Assembly (NCBI GenBank): GCA_934695325.1
Contig: CAKUVD010000005.1
Coordinates: 62,001-126,000, forward strand
Origin: an uncultured Bacteroidales bacterium
Lineage (GTDB): Bacteria; Bacteroidota; Bacteroidia; Bacteroidales; UBA932
DNA length: 64,000 nucleotides
Reading direction: 5' to 3'
A model generated the notes under the pieces. The model was not told where the DNA came from, ran no database searches, and saw only the letters and a list, made by a program, of their open reading frames with translations. A program made the translations under genes and the position numbers. Shown piece by piece: positions 7,966 to 18,505 of this stretch (its first letter is position 1; each line of letters starts with the position of its first letter).

Positions 7966-10900
7966 ATGGACAAAAAAGCTGAAATCGTGAAAAAGCCTGC
8001 CCGCCGCAGGCGCTCCAGGGCATTGAAGATCATCGCCGGGGTCATCGTTTCCGTATGGGCGATATTCCTCGTGGTGATGCAGATCGCGCTTAACTCATCG
8101 TTCCTGATGAGCACGGCTGAGAAATACATACCGCGTTATGTGGATGCGGACGTGCATATAGGTGGCATAAAAGCCTCCGTATTCAAGAGTTTTCCGAACC
8201 TGAACATAGAGGTGGCAGACCTTACGGTGACATATCCGCACAACAGATATGCGGAATATGATTCGGTCGGAGTGGATGGACTGCTCCGGCACGCAGGTCG
8301 TTCGGAGATGATGGACACACTTGCCTCGGCGCATCGTATGACATTGTCCGTGAATTATCTGGCTGCGATGTTCGGCCGTATCAATGTGCGCGAGGCGAGT
8401 GTGGACAGGCCTCACGTGTTTGCGCATAGCTATGGCGGCGGACTGGCGAACTGGAATATCCTTAAGGTCTCGGCATCTGCGGACAATAATGATACGGCGG
8501 ACACGTCTTCGGCGGCGCTGCCTCCGATCACCGTGAACAAGGTCTGCCTGACCGGACGCCCCAAGATAGTCTATACTGACTGCATCGACACGGTATTCGC
8601 CGCGATCGTAATGAACCAGATGCACTTCCACGGAAAGCTCACCACCAAGGCCGCTTCCGCGAACAGGCTCGGTCTGGAGGTGGACAGCCTCTTCGTCTCG
8701 GGAAGGCTTCCTGCGGATACGCTGGCAATGGCCGTGGATCATTTCAACATAAAAGAAAAGAACAAGGCTATGGAATTCGATGCCTGCGCCAAGGCTTTCG
8801 CAGGTATGAGCGAATATGGAAGGGTGATGGTGCCTGTGTCGCTGAATGGAAAGGTCAGGCTGCCGGATGAGAAGGTCCCTTCCGTGGAGATCAATGACCT
8901 GCGCGCTGAAGTCGCATCATTGACAATGACAGGAAACGGAATGGCTCGCTTCTATGGCGACAGCACTTATGTGAAGGCAGAGGCGTCCATAGACAAGTGC
9001 AAGGTCGAGAACGTCATAAAGGATTTCGGAAAGAATTTCCTCCCGGAGGCCCTGAGGCTGAAGACAGATGCAGAACTGACATTGACCGCGCTCTGCGACG
9101 GATATTATAACCCACACAGGAATTCATTGCCTGAGCTTATTGCCGAACTTGTAATCCCGAGGGCTTCTGTGGGCTATCCCGGCATTCCGGACGGAAGCGT
9201 CGAGGCTGATTTGAATGCCTCCACTGACGAGTCGGGACGCCTTGACCTCAGCATTGACGGGCTCTGCCTGAATTTCGGCGGACTGGACTTCGACGCCACA
9301 GGCGATGTGTCGGATCTTCTCGGCGACGATCCGCTGTTCGATATAGAGGGGCTGGCATACGCTTCCATAGACAAGATGATGGCATTTGTCCCGGACACGC
9401 TCGGATATCACGCCTCAGGTGACCTGGACGCCGTCCTCACAGGGAAGATAAGGATGTCGCAGCTGACTCCGTACAACTTCTACAGAGCGAATCTGGACGG
9501 ATACATTCGCAGCCGCGACCTGTCCGTGACCTCGGAGAAGGACACGCTCTCTATGTGGCTGGGCAGTCCCGAGATAGGACTCTCCACAGTGTCCAACAAG
9601 GTGGACGGGACAATTCCGCGCGGAACCAAGGTGCTGGCATTGACAGCGAAGGTAGACACTTTGTCCGCGACATACGGAAAGGACATTTCTGTGCGCGGGT
9701 CGGGAGTTCACTTCGAGGCGCAGAATGCCGCCAGGACGGGGCGAGGCGTGGAGACAAGTCACCATCCGATAGTGGGCCAGCTGACCCTCTCGCGACTTCT
9801 TATGTCTGGTGCGGATTCTCTTTTCGCTGGTGTCATAAAGTCGGAGAACACATTCAATTTCAGCCAGGTGGCACGCGGCAGGCTGATGGAGCCGCGAATG
9901 TCCCTCACCAGTATGAATTCCCGCCTGTTCGCCCGCGAAGGTGTGAACAGGTATGGATTCCGTGACGCCAAGATTTCCGCTTCGGCGATTATGTCCACGT
10001 TCGAGAATGCGCAGAAACGCAAGCATTTCCTGGATTCACTTCAGCGTGTATATCCAGGTGTCCCGCGTGATTCTCTGTTCCGCAGAATGCTCAATGCCAG
10101 GATGGCCGGCAAGGCTGTGCCTGATTTCATAAAGGAGGCGGACTTCAGGAAGAGCGATATAAATATAACATTGAACGAGACTCTTGCGAAGTACTTGAAG
10201 GAATGGAATATGACAGGACGTCTGGACATAGAGGACGGCATTGTCATCACACCGTATTTCCCGCTGAAGAACATCGTGGAGAATGTACATTGTTCCATAA
10301 GCAACGATGCTGTGAGTCTGGACAATGTCACTGTGCGTCCCGGCGTGTCAGATATATCCGCTTCAGGAAAGCTGACCGGGCTCAGGAGCGCGATGCTCGG
10401 ATTCAGTCCGCTGAAACTTGACCTGAAGATCACTTCGCAGAAGATGGATGCGAATGAACTTCTGGCCGCATACAGCGCCGGGGTGAAATTCCATCCGGAT
10501 TCATTGACATTGACGAACGACTCCAATATAGACGATTCGGAGTATCTGGCGAATGTCGCCTCCGCACACGAGACTGCGGCGAAGGACAGTTCTTATGCCC
10601 TTGTCGTCATCCCGGCGAACTTGCTGGCCAATGTATCTCTGCAGGCCAATGAGATAGACTACTCTGACCTGAAGATATCCTGGCTTGCGGCCGATATGAC
10701 GATGAAAGAGCGCTGCATACAGCTCACGAACACGCTGGCTACTTCCAACATGGGAGACATCTTCTTTGAGGGCTTCTATTCCACCCGCACCAAGAAAGAC
10801 ATAAAGGCCGGATTCGACCTCAACCTCTCTGACATCACGGCGGACAAGGTGGTGCAGCTCTTCCCTGCCGTGGATACCATTATGCCGATGCTGACATCGT

Positions 10901-11748
10901 TCAAGGGAATGCTCGACTGCGAGATGGCGGCTACTACCGACCTCGATACGAATATGAATTTCATCACGCCATCGATGAGCGGAATAATGAAGATATCCGG
11001 CCGAGACGTGACGCTTGAGGAGAGCGCCGCATTCAAGAAACTGGCGCGTATGCTGATGTTCAAGAATAAGAAGACCGGAAAGCTGGCTGATATGTCAGTG
11101 AGCGGACTTATCAGCGACAACCGTCTGGAAATCTTCCCGTTCGTGCTGAAAATAGACCGCTATACACTGGCTATGAGCGGCCTGCAGAACTTCGACCAGA
11201 CGTTCAGGTATCACGTGTCCGTGCTGAAGTCGCCTATACCGTTCCGCTTCGGGATCAATATATTCGGAAGTTTCGATGACTGGAAGTACCGGATAGGCAA
11301 GGCTCAGTACAAGAGCACGAATGTGCCGGTGTTCACGGCGCAGATAGATACACTGCAGATGAATCTCGTCAGCTCCATACATAACATCTTCTCGAAAGGT
11401 GTGGATCTGGCCGTAAGGCAGAACGAGAATATGAAGAATGCCATAGATTCCAGCAAGGTGGCCCTGGGATTCAATCCTGACGCCGGCCTGGATTCTCTGG
11501 ACAGAGGCCAGATGAAGATGCTGGATTCTCTTCAGACAGCTTATGACAATCCGGTGGATTCCGTCCTCAACGCACGAATTGACTCCCTGAAAGTCATTAC
11601 AGTGATTCCTGAACCAGGCAACGGCTCCTCCGTGGGCGATTCCGTCCAGGGCACGGACAAGAATGGACAGGGCCGCAGCGAGAAGCGCAAGAGGCGCAAG
11701 GCTGCCGCACTCAGACCGGAAGATACGCAAGACTACTTGGAATTATGA
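7966..11748 (+). CDS. AsmA-like family protein, very large
   Basis: About 1,260 residues. A basic N-terminus (KKPARRRRSR) leads into one membrane segment at about residues 24-45, followed by a long repetitive beta-rich periplasmic region. The region near residues 50-90 (YVDADVHIGGIKASVFKSFPNLNIEVADL) is typical of AsmA N-terminal domains, and a C-terminal AsmA_2-like part with a low-complexity basic tail follows. AsmA/TamB/YhdP-type proteins are thought to form bridges for lipid transport between inner and outer membranes. An upstream ATG at 7882 exists, but a promoter element lies between the two starts. The stop overlaps the prmA start (ATGATGG), indicating translational coupling. Confidence 0.8.
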   Translation: MDKKAEIVKKPARRRRSRALKIIAGVIVSVWAIFLVVMQIALNSSFLMSTAEKYIPRYVDADVHIGGIKASVFKSFPNLNIEVADLTVTYPHNRYAEYDSVGVDGLLRHAGRSEMMDTLASAHRMTLSVNYLAAMFGRINVREASVDRPHVFAHSYGGGLANWNILKVSASADNNDTADTSSAALPPITVNKVCLTGRPKIVYTDCIDTVFAAIVMNQMHFHGKLTTKAASANRLGLEVDSLFVSGRLPADTLAMAVDHFNIKEKNKAMEFDACAKAFAGMSEYGRVMVPVSLNGKVRLPDEKVPSVEINDLRAEVASLTMTGNGMARFYGDSTYVKAEASIDKCKVENVIKDFGKNFLPEALRLKTDAELTLTALCDGYYNPHRNSLPELIAELVIPRASVGYPGIPDGSVEADLNASTDESGRLDLSIDGLCLNFGGLDFDATGDVSDLLGDDPLFDIEGLAYASIDKMMAFVPDTLGYHASGDLDAVLTGKIRMSQLTPYNFYRANLDGYIRSRDLSVTSEKDTLSMWLGSPEIGLSTVSNKVDGTIPRGTKVLALTAKVDTLSATYGKDISVRGSGVHFEAQNAARTGRGVETSHHPIVGQLTLSRLLMSGADSLFAGVIKSENTFNFSQVARGRLMEPRMSLTSMNSRLFAREGVNRYGFRDAKISASAIMSTFENAQKRKHFLDSLQRVYPGVPRDSLFRRMLNARMAGKAVPDFIKEADFRKSDINITLNETLAKYLKEWNMTGRLDIEDGIVITPYFPLKNIVENVHCSISNDAVSLDNVTVRPGVSDISASGKLTGLRSAMLGFSPLKLDLKITSQKMDANELLAAYSAGVKFHPDSLTLTNDSNIDDSEYLANVASAHETAAKDSSYALVVIPANLLANVSLQANEIDYSDLKISWLAADMTMKERCIQLTNTLATSNMGDIFFEGFYSTRTKKDIKAGFDLNLSDITADKVVQLFPAVDTIMPMLTSFKGMLDCEMAATTDLDTNMNFITPSMSGIMKISGRDVTLEESAAFKKLARMLMFKNKKTGKLADMSVSGLISDNRLEIFPFVLKIDRYTLAMSGLQNFDQTFRYHVSVLKSPIPFRFGINIFGSFDDWKYRIGKAQYKSTNVPVFTAQIDTLQMNLVSSIHNIFSKGVDLAVRQNENMKNAIDSSKVALGFNPDAGLDSLDRGQMKMLDSLQTAYDNPVDSVLNARIDSLKVITVIPEPGNGSSVGDSVQGTDKNGQGRSEKRKRRKAAALRPEDTQDYLEL

Positions 11749-12623
11749 TGGACAGCAGTGATTATCTGGATGTGACGGTGAAGATTGCCCCTTTCACCGA
11801 GGACAATGCGGAGATACTGGAAGCGATGGTCTCCGACCTTCCGTATGACTCGTTCGAGATCGACGACGGAGAGGTTCATTGTTACATACAGCAGCCGCTT
11901 TTTGACAGGCAGGCTCTGAAAGCCGTGCTGGGAGGTCTTCCTTTCACGGCCTCGTTCTCGGCGGCGCCGGTGCCATACAGCAACTGGAACGCACAGTGGG
12001 AAAGCCGTTTCGAGCCTATCGTCATAGACGGCAAGGTGACTGTCCGCCAGGCAGATGACAATGATGCGCCGCACAGTCGGTATAACATCCGCCTCCGCCC
12101 GGAGATGGCGTTCGGCACTGGCCACCACCACACGACATATATGATGATGGAGTCAATGCTGGACAATGCGTCGGCCATACGTGGCAATGTCGTAATGGAT
12201 ATGGGCTGCGGCACGGCTCTGCTCGGGATACTGGCCGCCAAGATGGGAGCGTCCAAGGTATATGGAATCGACATTGACGCAGTGGCGGCGCAGTCGGCGT
12301 TTGACAATGCGAGGCTGAACCGTGTCGGGAGCAAGGTGGAGACATACTGCGGCGATGCTTCTCTTCTCCAGATGGGGCATTACGACGTGCTTCTGGCCAA
12401 TATCCACCGCAATATCATCATAATGGATCTCCGCACTTATGCTATGTCTCTGAAGAAAGGAGGACTGCTGATACTGAGCGGCTTCTATGAGTCTGACATT
12501 GACGATATTATGGCCGAGGCCGCTAAATATGGACTGACTCTCCTGCGGAGACGGACGAGAGATGGCTGGGCCTGTCTGACACTACGGATCGACTCTGATT
12601 TCCGGCCTGTCCTTAATCTTTAA
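11745..12623 (+). CDS. prmA: Ribosomal protein L11 methyltransferase
   Basis: The 292-residue protein has an N-terminal substrate-recognition domain (about 1-115) and an AdoMet-binding Rossmann domain with motif I VVMDMGCGTALLGI and the NIHRN motif that replaces the usual NPPY in PrmA. The RPEMAFGTGHHHTT signature is also typical. It methylates uL11 lysines. The start overlaps the end of the AsmA-like gene by 4 bp; a second Met one codon later is also possible. Confidence 0.93.
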   Translation: MMDSSDYLDVTVKIAPFTEDNAEILEAMVSDLPYDSFEIDDGEVHCYIQQPLFDRQALKAVLGGLPFTASFSAAPVPYSNWNAQWESRFEPIVIDGKVTVRQADDNDAPHSRYNIRLRPEMAFGTGHHHTTYMMMESMLDNASAIRGNVVMDMGCGTALLGILAAKMGASKVYGIDIDAVAAQSAFDNARLNRVGSKVETYCGDASLLQMGHYDVLLANIHRNIIIMDLRTYAMSLKKGGLLILSGFYESDIDDIMAEAAKYGLTLLRRRTRDGWACLTLRIDSDFRPVLNL

Positions 12624-12706
12624 GAAAGACGCAGACGAGCATCACGACAGACGACACAGGCCTGCGCCTGCGTACGATGAGGCGTTTTTCTCTGTCCGGT
12701 GCGAAA

Positions 12707-14551
12707 TCACCTCATCGCACGTAGAGCGTTCAGGACGGCTATCACTGTCACGCCTACGTCAGCGAAGACGGCTTCCCACATATTGGCGACCCCCAATGCG
12801 GCGAGCAAGAGGAACAGAAGCTTGACACCGATGGCGAACACTATGTTCTGGCGGACAATCCGCATAGTGCGGCGGGAAATCGTGACGGCAGCGGCCACTT
12901 TCTCTGGATTGTCATCCATCAGGACGACATCTGCGGCTTCTATGGCAGCGTCACTTCCGGCGGCCCCCATAGCGATGCCCACATCAGCCATCTTCAGCAC
13001 CGGAGCGTCATTTATGCCGTCGCCGACGAACGCCAGGCCACCTGTCGCAGAGGATGAAGCCTTCAGCATTGACTCGACATTCCGTACCTTATCCGCAGGA
13101 AGGAGTCCCGAATGGACTTCATTGATTCCGACCTGGTTCGCTACTGCATCCGCGGCAGCCGCACGGTCTCCGGTAAGCATCACTATCCTGGAGACGCCCT
13201 CCTTCCTCAACGCAGCTATGGCCGGCGCAGACTGAGGCTTCACCGTGTCAGAAATGACAGCATAGCCTGCATAATTTTCGTCAGAGGCCACGTGAACGAC
13301 AGTCCCCGGGCAGTCCGCCACGGCAGCATTGACTCCTGCACGGCGCATCAGCTTGTCATTGCCGGCGAACACGCGGTGACCGGCGACATTGGCGCACACC
13401 CCCTCTCCGGCGAAATTCTCGACATCAGAGATCACGGACTTGTCAATGTCACGGCCGCAGGCCTTTCTCAATGCCGCTGCCACAGGATGGTCAGAATATG
13501 CCTCAGCCTCAGCCGCAAGATCAAGCAACATAGCCTCGTCATACCCGGCGGCAGGCTGTGTGCGCGTCACGGTGAAATCGCCGCGGGTCAATGTGCCAGT
13601 CTTGTCGAACACCACAGTGCCCAGGCGGGACAATGCTTCCAGATAGTCAGAGCCCTTGACCAATATGCCTCTGCGTGACGCTCCGCCTATGCCGGCGAAG
13701 AATGTCAGAGGAATGGAGACGACCAATGCGCAAGGGCAGGATATAACGAGGAATATGAGTGCGCGGTCAAGCCAAGTGAGCCATTGACCGTCAAAGACTG
13801 ACGGAATGACGGCCAGAAGGACAGCCGCACCGACGACAGCCGGCGTGTAATATCGAGCGAACCTGGTTATGAACTTCTCCGTCTTTGCCTTTCCAGTGTC
13901 TGCATTTTCCACGAGGTTCAGAATTTTAGCCACAGTGGACTCGCCATAGACTCCGCTGGTACGTATCCTGAGGAGTCCAGTCATATTGAGGGAACCGCTG
14001 AGGACGTCGCATCCCTCCCCCACTTCACGAGGCAGGCTCTCCCCTGTCAATGCAGCCGTGTCCAGAGAAGATGTCCCCGAGACGACTGTCCCATCCAGAG
14101 GAATTTTCTCTCCAGGCTTGACGACTATGACGCTGCCAGACGGGACTGAATCCGGAGACACTTTGGTGAAGCCCCCATTGCCGTCATCGAGATTGGCATA
14201 GTCCGGACGGATATCCATCAGCGAAGATATCGACTTACGGCTCTTGTCCACGGCTATGTCCTGGAACATCTCGCCTATCTGATAGAACAGCATCACCGCC
14301 ACAGCCTCAGGGTACTGCCCGGTACCGAAAGCACCCACGGTGGCCACGGCCATAAGGAAGTTCTCGTCGAAGATTTCGCCGTGAATGATATTTCTCAATG
14401 CGTTGAAGACAATGTCTCCGCCGATAACCAGATATGCAGCCGCATACAATGCAACTTTCAGACATTCCGTGCCAGAAGTAAAATGAGCCCAGGCCAGCAA
14501 CGATATGCTGATGACAATCCGCGCCAATGTGATTTTCTGTTCCTTTTCCAT
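12707..14551 (-). CDS. Heavy-metal translocating P-type ATPase (CadA/ZntA-like)
   Basis: The 614-residue protein has TGES at 169-172 (actuator domain), the transmembrane metal-binding CPC at 272-274 (SCPCALV), the phosphorylated Asp in D316KTGTLT, the SDHP nucleotide-binding motif and [10 protein letters not shown]. The CPC context followed by [22 protein letters not shown] is most like Zn/Cd/Pb exporters (P1B-2), though specificity is inferred. It lacks an N-terminal HMA domain, starting directly at the membrane segments. I chose the ATG at 14551 because a -7 box lies between it and the upstream ATG at 14611. It is transcribed alone, convergent to prmA, and has a palindrome at its promoter. 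Confidence 0.9.
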   Translation of the reverse strand: MEKEQKITLARIVISISLLAWAHFTSGTECLKVALYAAAYLVIGGDIVFNALRNIIHGEIFDENFLMAVATVGAFGTGQYPEAVAVMLFYQIGEMFQDIAVDKSRKSISSLMDIRPDYANLDDGNGGFTKVSPDSVPSGSVIVVKPGEKIPLDGTVVSGTSSLDTAALTGESLPREVGEGCDVLSGSLNMTGLLRIRTSGVYGESTVAKILNLVENADTGKAKTEKFITRFARYYTPAVVGAAVLLAVIPSVFDGQWLTWLDRALIFLVISCPCALVVSIPLTFFAGIGGASRRGILVKGSDYLEALSRLGTVVFDKTGTLTRGDFTVTRTQPAAGYDEAMLLDLAAEAEAYSDHPVAAALRKACGRDIDKSVISDVENFAGEGVCANVAGHRVFAGNDKLMRRAGVNAAVADCPGTVVHVASDENYAGYAVISDTVKPQSAPAIAALRKEGVSRIVMLTGDRAAAADAVANQVGINEVHSGLLPADKVRNVESMLKASSSATGGLAFVGDGINDAPVLKMADVGIAMGAAGSDAAIEAADVVLMDDNPEKVAAAVTISRRTMRIVRQNIVFAIGVKLLFLLLAALGVANMWEAVFADVGVTVIAVLNALRAMR

Positions 14552-14586
14552 GACCAATCGCTTAGAATCTGTTTTGTAACCGGGCA

Positions 14587-14594
14587 CAAAGATA
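14587..14594 (-). promoter_or_regulatory. -7 promoter element of the metal ATPase gene
   Basis: On the minus strand TATCTTTG lies 36 nt before the ATG at 14551. The -33 region overlaps or adjoins the palindrome at 14607-14621. Confidence 0.65.
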
Positions 14595-14606
14595 CAGTCC
14601 CCGCAC

Positions 14607-14621
14607 TGCAACCTGGTTGCA
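14607..14621. promoter_or_regulatory. Perfect 15-bp palindrome, candidate metalloregulator operator
   Basis: TGCAACC-T-GGTTGCA is a perfect 7-1-7 inverted repeat, 12 bp upstream of the -7 box of the metal ATPase gene. Its position would let a bound repressor block polymerase. The size and symmetry suit a dimeric Fur/Zur- or ArsR-type regulator. No regulator gene is adjacent. Confidence 0.6.
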
Positions 14622-14656
14622 AAGCGGGAGCCGATACGCCAAAGACAGGAAAGATT

Positions 14657-15343
14657 CTACAACGACTGCAGGAAAGCGACAGGACGCTTTAGGAGGGACT
14701 TGGCGAAATCCTCCGGGGACACCATCAGATTCAGCATCCCGGAATCATAGAAACGCATTCCGGAGGTCTCGTCCTCATCCATCTGCAGAAGGTTCACGTA
14801 GCCGGGATATTGATGGCGGACATCTTCAAAGAAAGGCACTCCGAGCATCTTCAGGCCATCAGCATCGTCATCGCACTGGCTGAAACCGATCTCCAGCGCC
14901 GGCTCCGTAAGCGGCTGATCGTCATCATCCACCATCATACACGCCTGGAATGTCTCCATATTGATGGACTTGGTGTATTTCACCACGACAGAGCCTTTCG
15001 GCCACTCACCCATTCCCAGATGGACAGGAGAGTCATATCCAGTGTATTCGTCCATCGCGGCGAAGAAATAAAGCATCCCGTCGTGAGGCAGCCTTCCGTC
15101 AGGGTCGAAAGGGATCAAGTCCTCACAACGTATCTGGCAGATGAATGTCAGCGGATACTCATACACTTCCCCCTCCTGATTTCTCTCGTCACCTTTTCTC
15201 AGAATCTCAGATGTCCCGTCCGGTCTTTCCAAGACGCTCATCATAGGGTATTCCATATCAGGGGACATATCAGGGTCACCCCACCACTTGCTCTCGCAGA
15301 AAAGAGGCTTCTGCGTCTTGCTCAATGAAAGTCTTATAGCCAT
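14657..15343 (-). CDS. DUF1963 (YwqG-like) family protein
   Basis: The 228-residue cytoplasmic protein has no signal peptide. It carries the family marks WWGDPDM near residue 21, TFICQIRCEDL, GMLYFFAAMDE and, near the C-terminus, NLLQMDEDE plus FYDSGMLNLMVSPEDFAK. YwqG-like proteins have no firmly assigned activity. It starts 2 bp after the nitroreductase stop, so it is part of that operon. Confidence 0.85.
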   Translation of the reverse strand: MAIRLSLSKTQKPLFCESKWWGDPDMSPDMEYPMMSVLERPDGTSEILRKGDERNQEGEVYEYPLTFICQIRCEDLIPFDPDGRLPHDGMLYFFAAMDEYTGYDSPVHLGMGEWPKGSVVVKYTKSINMETFQACMMVDDDDQPLTEPALEIGFSQCDDDADGLKMLGVPFFEDVRHQYPGYVNLLQMDEDETSGMRFYDSGMLNLMVSPEDFAKSLLKRPVAFLQSL

Positions 15344-15345
15344 CG

Positions 15346-15876
15346 TTATTTAATCACTCTGTAATAGTTCTCCTTGCGAGGAAGCGCCTTAGGGTTCGGG
15401 ACGGAAGGATAGCCGAGGGACAATGCCCCGACGCCCATATATCCTTCAGGCACACCCATCTCTGCCATAAGTCTCTGCCCTTCAGGGGAAGAGAACATTT
15501 CACGTTCACGGTTTATCCAACAGGAAGCCAAGCCTATGGAATGTGCCGCCAGCATCATTGTCCCGAGGACGAGAGAGCCGTCCTGCACTGCATTGCCATT
15601 CAATTCCGGAAGAGGGGCGAACACCAGGACAATCGTCGGAGCCCCATAGTATGGATCCGAATCTGTGCCCAATATCTCAGCGTTCATCTTCACGAGGCGG
15701 CTACGAAATCCCGGATTCTGGACAGCGACGATACAAGGATCCTGCCTGTTGTGCCCGGTAGGGGCGAATGTCCCGGCATCGAGCACTGTCTCGAGCTCTT
15801 CATCTGTTATCTGCTCCTGTCTGTATCTTCGGATACTGCGACGAGTCTTTATCGCTTCTATTACTGCATTGTCCAT
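15346..15876 (-). CDS. Nitroreductase family flavoprotein
   Basis: The 176-residue protein begins with the FMN-binding pattern IKTRRSIRRYRQEQITDEELETVL and has APTGHNRQDP and a C-terminal SLGYP-P segment. This family uses FMN and NAD(P)H to reduce nitro compounds, quinones or enones. The substrate is unknown. It lies 13 bp downstream of the CoA-transferase gene and 2 bp upstream of the DUF1963 gene. Confidence 0.9.
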   Translation of the reverse strand: MDNAVIEAIKTRRSIRRYRQEQITDEELETVLDAGTFAPTGHNRQDPCIVAVQNPGFRSRLVKMNAEILGTDSDPYYGAPTIVLVFAPLPELNGNAVQDGSLVLGTMMLAAHSIGLASCWINREREMFSSPEGQRLMAEMGVPEGYMGVGALSLGYPSVPNPKALPRKENYYRVIK

Positions 15877-15889
15877 ATATAAAAAATCA

Positions 15890-17185
15890 TCAACTGTTCT
15901 GCCTCAGCCACATATAGCCGAAGCGTTCAAATGCCGCACGCTCCAGGTCCTCGCGGTCATCCGGATGGGCGATGGAGATGAGAGCCTTGGCACGTTCCGC
16001 CAGGTTCTTGTTCCTCAGATAGACGCAGCCATACTCCGTCACGACATACTGAGTCTGGAAACGGGTGGTCACGACACCGGCTCCAGGCGCCAGATGAGAC
16101 ACTATCTTCGCCTTTCCCTTCATTGTCCTGGAAGGAAGGGCGATGAAAGTCTTGCCTCCTTCCGACAACGCCGCGCCATACATAAAGTCGTGCTGTCCGC
16201 CTACGCTGGAGAATATCATATCCCCGATACTGTCGGCGCAGACCTGTCCAGTGATATCCACCTCGATGGCTGAGTTGATCGCCATAGCCTTCGGGTTCTG
16301 GCGGATGCGCTGAGGGTCATTGGTCCAGGAGACATCGTAGAACACCGCATCCTTGTTATGGTCCAGATACTCATACATATGACGTGAGCCGAGGGCAAGG
16401 CAGGCGACGCTCCTTCCTGGCTCCACCTTCTTGCAGGAATTGTCAATGATGCCCGCCTGCATCAGCCTGAATACGCCGTCAGTCATCGCCTCAGTATGGA
16501 GTCCCAGATGCCGGTGATCTTTCAGGCCGTTGAGAATAGCATTAGGAATGCCTCCCACACCTATCTGCAAGGTCGCACCGTCAGGAATCTCGGCAGCGAT
16601 GTACGAGCCGATAGCCGCTTCTATAGGGGTAGGTTCGCCGAACTGCATATCCACAGGAGCATCGTCGCACTCCACGGCGGCGTCGATATCGGATATGTGT
16701 ATCATCGCCGCCCCGTACAGATATGGTATGCTCTTGTTCACCTGAGCAATGACTATCTTCGCCGACTCTACGGCGGACAGCGCCAAGTCAGCAGAAATGC
16801 CGTAGCTGCAATAGCCGTTCTCATCAGGCAATGAGCAGTTTATGCACGCCACGTCTATAGGTATCTCCCTGTTTCTGAACATTCCCGGAATCTCTCCGAG
16901 GAATCCGGGGATAAGGCTGCCATAGCCGTCAGCCACATATTTCCGCTGGTCCGCGCACAGGAATACGCTGTTCACTATGAACGAATCCTTGTATTCAGGC
17001 TTGCAGAACGGAGCCACTCCCCTGGTGACATTGAATCCGGACACGATCTTCACATCGCGAAGCTCGCCGGCACGTCTGGCCATCGCCTCCTGCAATATCA
17101 CAGGCACTGCAGTACTGCCCTGAAAATATACCCAGTCACCTGATTTGACGAGGGACATAGCCTCGTCCGCTGTCATATATCTCAT
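15890..17185 (-). CDS. Acetyl-CoA hydrolase/CoA-transferase family protein
   Basis: The 432-residue protein resembles class I CoA-transferases acting on acetate, 4-hydroxybutyrate or succinate. It has GVGGIPNAIL, the catalytic-Glu region SAIEVDITGQV and GGQHDFMYGA. These enzymes swap CoA between an acyl-CoA and a free acid, usually acetate. The start at 17185 overlaps the aminotransferase stop as ATGA; an upstream in-frame ATG at 17221 would overlap more. As the last step after the indolepyruvate oxidoreductase it could release the aryl-acetate and save the thioester energy. Confidence 0.88.
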   Translation of the reverse strand: MRYMTADEAMSLVKSGDWVYFQGSTAVPVILQEAMARRAGELRDVKIVSGFNVTRGVAPFCKPEYKDSFIVNSVFLCADQRKYVADGYGSLIPGFLGEIPGMFRNREIPIDVACINCSLPDENGYCSYGISADLALSAVESAKIVIAQVNKSIPYLYGAAMIHISDIDAAVECDDAPVDMQFGEPTPIEAAIGSYIAAEIPDGATLQIGVGGIPNAILNGLKDHRHLGLHTEAMTDGVFRLMQAGIIDNSCKKVEPGRSVACLALGSRHMYEYLDHNKDAVFYDVSWTNDPQRIRQNPKAMAINSAIEVDITGQVCADSIGDMIFSSVGGQHDFMYGAALSEGGKTFIALPSRTMKGKAKIVSHLAPGAGVVTTRFQTQYVVTEYGCVYLRNKNLAERAKALISIAHPDDREDLERAAFERFGYMWLRQNS

Positions 17186-18492
17186 TCTCCATAAAGTTTT
17201 CTGAACATCCTCAGACCACATTCCAGCCTATTGAAGTCATCCTCCGACTTCATCAGCGAGACACAGACACGGATTCCTTCGCGCGTGCTTCTGGTAGAGG
17301 TCAATGTTATCGCGCACACACCGCAGCGGAGAAGCCCGAGCAAGAGCTCGCTCCCCGTCTTGCCTGGATAGCCGACAGTAAAGAAGAACCCGTCGCTCAC
17401 ATCCTCGCCAAGATCCTTGTCATACACCAGATAGAATCCGTTTTCCTTGAATGCGGCCTTTACAAGTGCGGCCCTTCGTGCATACTCCCTCACATTCGAC
17501 ACGAAATCATATACGCCATCGACAGCGGCCCCGAGCATAGCGGCAAAAGCGCATTGAGCCGAATGAGAGCTGCTTGAGGTATTCACATAGATAAAGGTCA
17601 ATGAGAAATTGTCACCGAATCGGCCCAGTCCGTAGCGTGAGCGCAGAGACGGATATTCCCTGGCGAAAAGCTTGTCCGAGATCGCCACCATCGCGATGCG
17701 CTCCCCTGCATAGCTGAATATCTTGGACGCCGATATCATCATCACCCAGTTATCGGTATATCGCGCCACAGTAGGCTGATACGGAGCGGCATACGGAACC
17801 GAGCGGTCCTTGCGGAAGTCCATACACATATACGCCATATCCTCCAGGGCTATGACATCATATTTCGTGCATAACTCACCTATGATGCGGAGCTCTTCCT
17901 CGGCAAGGCATACCCACGAAGGGTTGTTGGGATTGGAATACACTATGGCACAGACCTTTCCGTCACTCATAAGAGTCTCCAGCCGCTCCCTCATAGCCTC
18001 ACCGCGGCAGTCATACAAGTCGAACGAGCGGGTCTCCAGCCCAAGGACATTGGCCTGGACATAATGGGACGGAAAGCCAGGGTTCAGATAGATGACAGCA
18101 TTCTTTCCAGGATTCAGCTGCGAGCACTCAAGAAGAAGATTATAGCATCCCTGCATCGACCCGACCGTCGGGACTATCCCCTCAGGGTGTATGTCAATGC
18201 CAGTGAACGCCTTGATGAACCTGGCGCCGTTCTCCTTCAGTTCAGGGATTCCGGCCGCAGGCGGATACACAGACGCATAGCCGTCGTCCAATGCTTTTTT
18301 CTGTGCATCCACGCCGACCTGGCAGGCATCTATGCCCGGTATCCCGAATTCCAGGTGGACGAATTTCTCACCGGAGATACGCTCCAGGGATTGGGCTACA
18401 TTGACACACTGCCTTATGGTGGTATGGCTTATATCCGAGATGTCCAGTCTCCTCAGGACATCCGAGAGTTCTTTTTCTGAAACAGGTAACAT
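17182..18492 (-). CDS. PLP-dependent aminotransferase, class I/II
   Basis: A fold-type I aminotransferase of 436 residues with YSNPNNPSWVC (substrate/PLP pocket), ALEDMAYMC (Asp to the PLP ring nitrogen) and the PLP-lysine motif SASKIFSYAGER. The start at 18492 leaves 13 bp after the iorB stop; an upstream ATG at 18546 would overlap iorB. Standing between iorB and the CoA-transferase gene, it probably makes the 2-keto acids used by IorAB, from aromatic or branched amino acids (inference). Confidence 0.88.
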   Translation of the reverse strand: MLPVSEKELSDVLRRLDISDISHTTIRQCVNVAQSLERISGEKFVHLEFGIPGIDACQVGVDAQKKALDDGYASVYPPAAGIPELKENGARFIKAFTGIDIHPEGIVPTVGSMQGCYNLLLECSQLNPGKNAVIYLNPGFPSHYVQANVLGLETRSFDLYDCRGEAMRERLETLMSDGKVCAIVYSNPNNPSWVCLAEEELRIIGELCTKYDVIALEDMAYMCMDFRKDRSVPYAAPYQPTVARYTDNWVMMISASKIFSYAGERIAMVAISDKLFAREYPSLRSRYGLGRFGDNFSLTFIYVNTSSSSHSAQCAFAAMLGAAVDGVYDFVSNVREYARRAALVKAAFKENGFYLVYDKDLGEDVSDGFFFTVGYPGKTGSELLLGLLRCGVCAITLTSTRSTREGIRVCVSLMKSEDDFNRLECGLRMFRKLYGE

Positions 18493-18505
18493 TCTGATAA
18501 TCTGT

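Noticed and set aside
12671..12721. Terminator between prmA and the metal ATPase gene
   Set aside because: CGTACGATGAGG and CCTCATCGCACG can pair, but the loop is 27 nt, one arm is in coding sequence, and no T-run follows on either strand.
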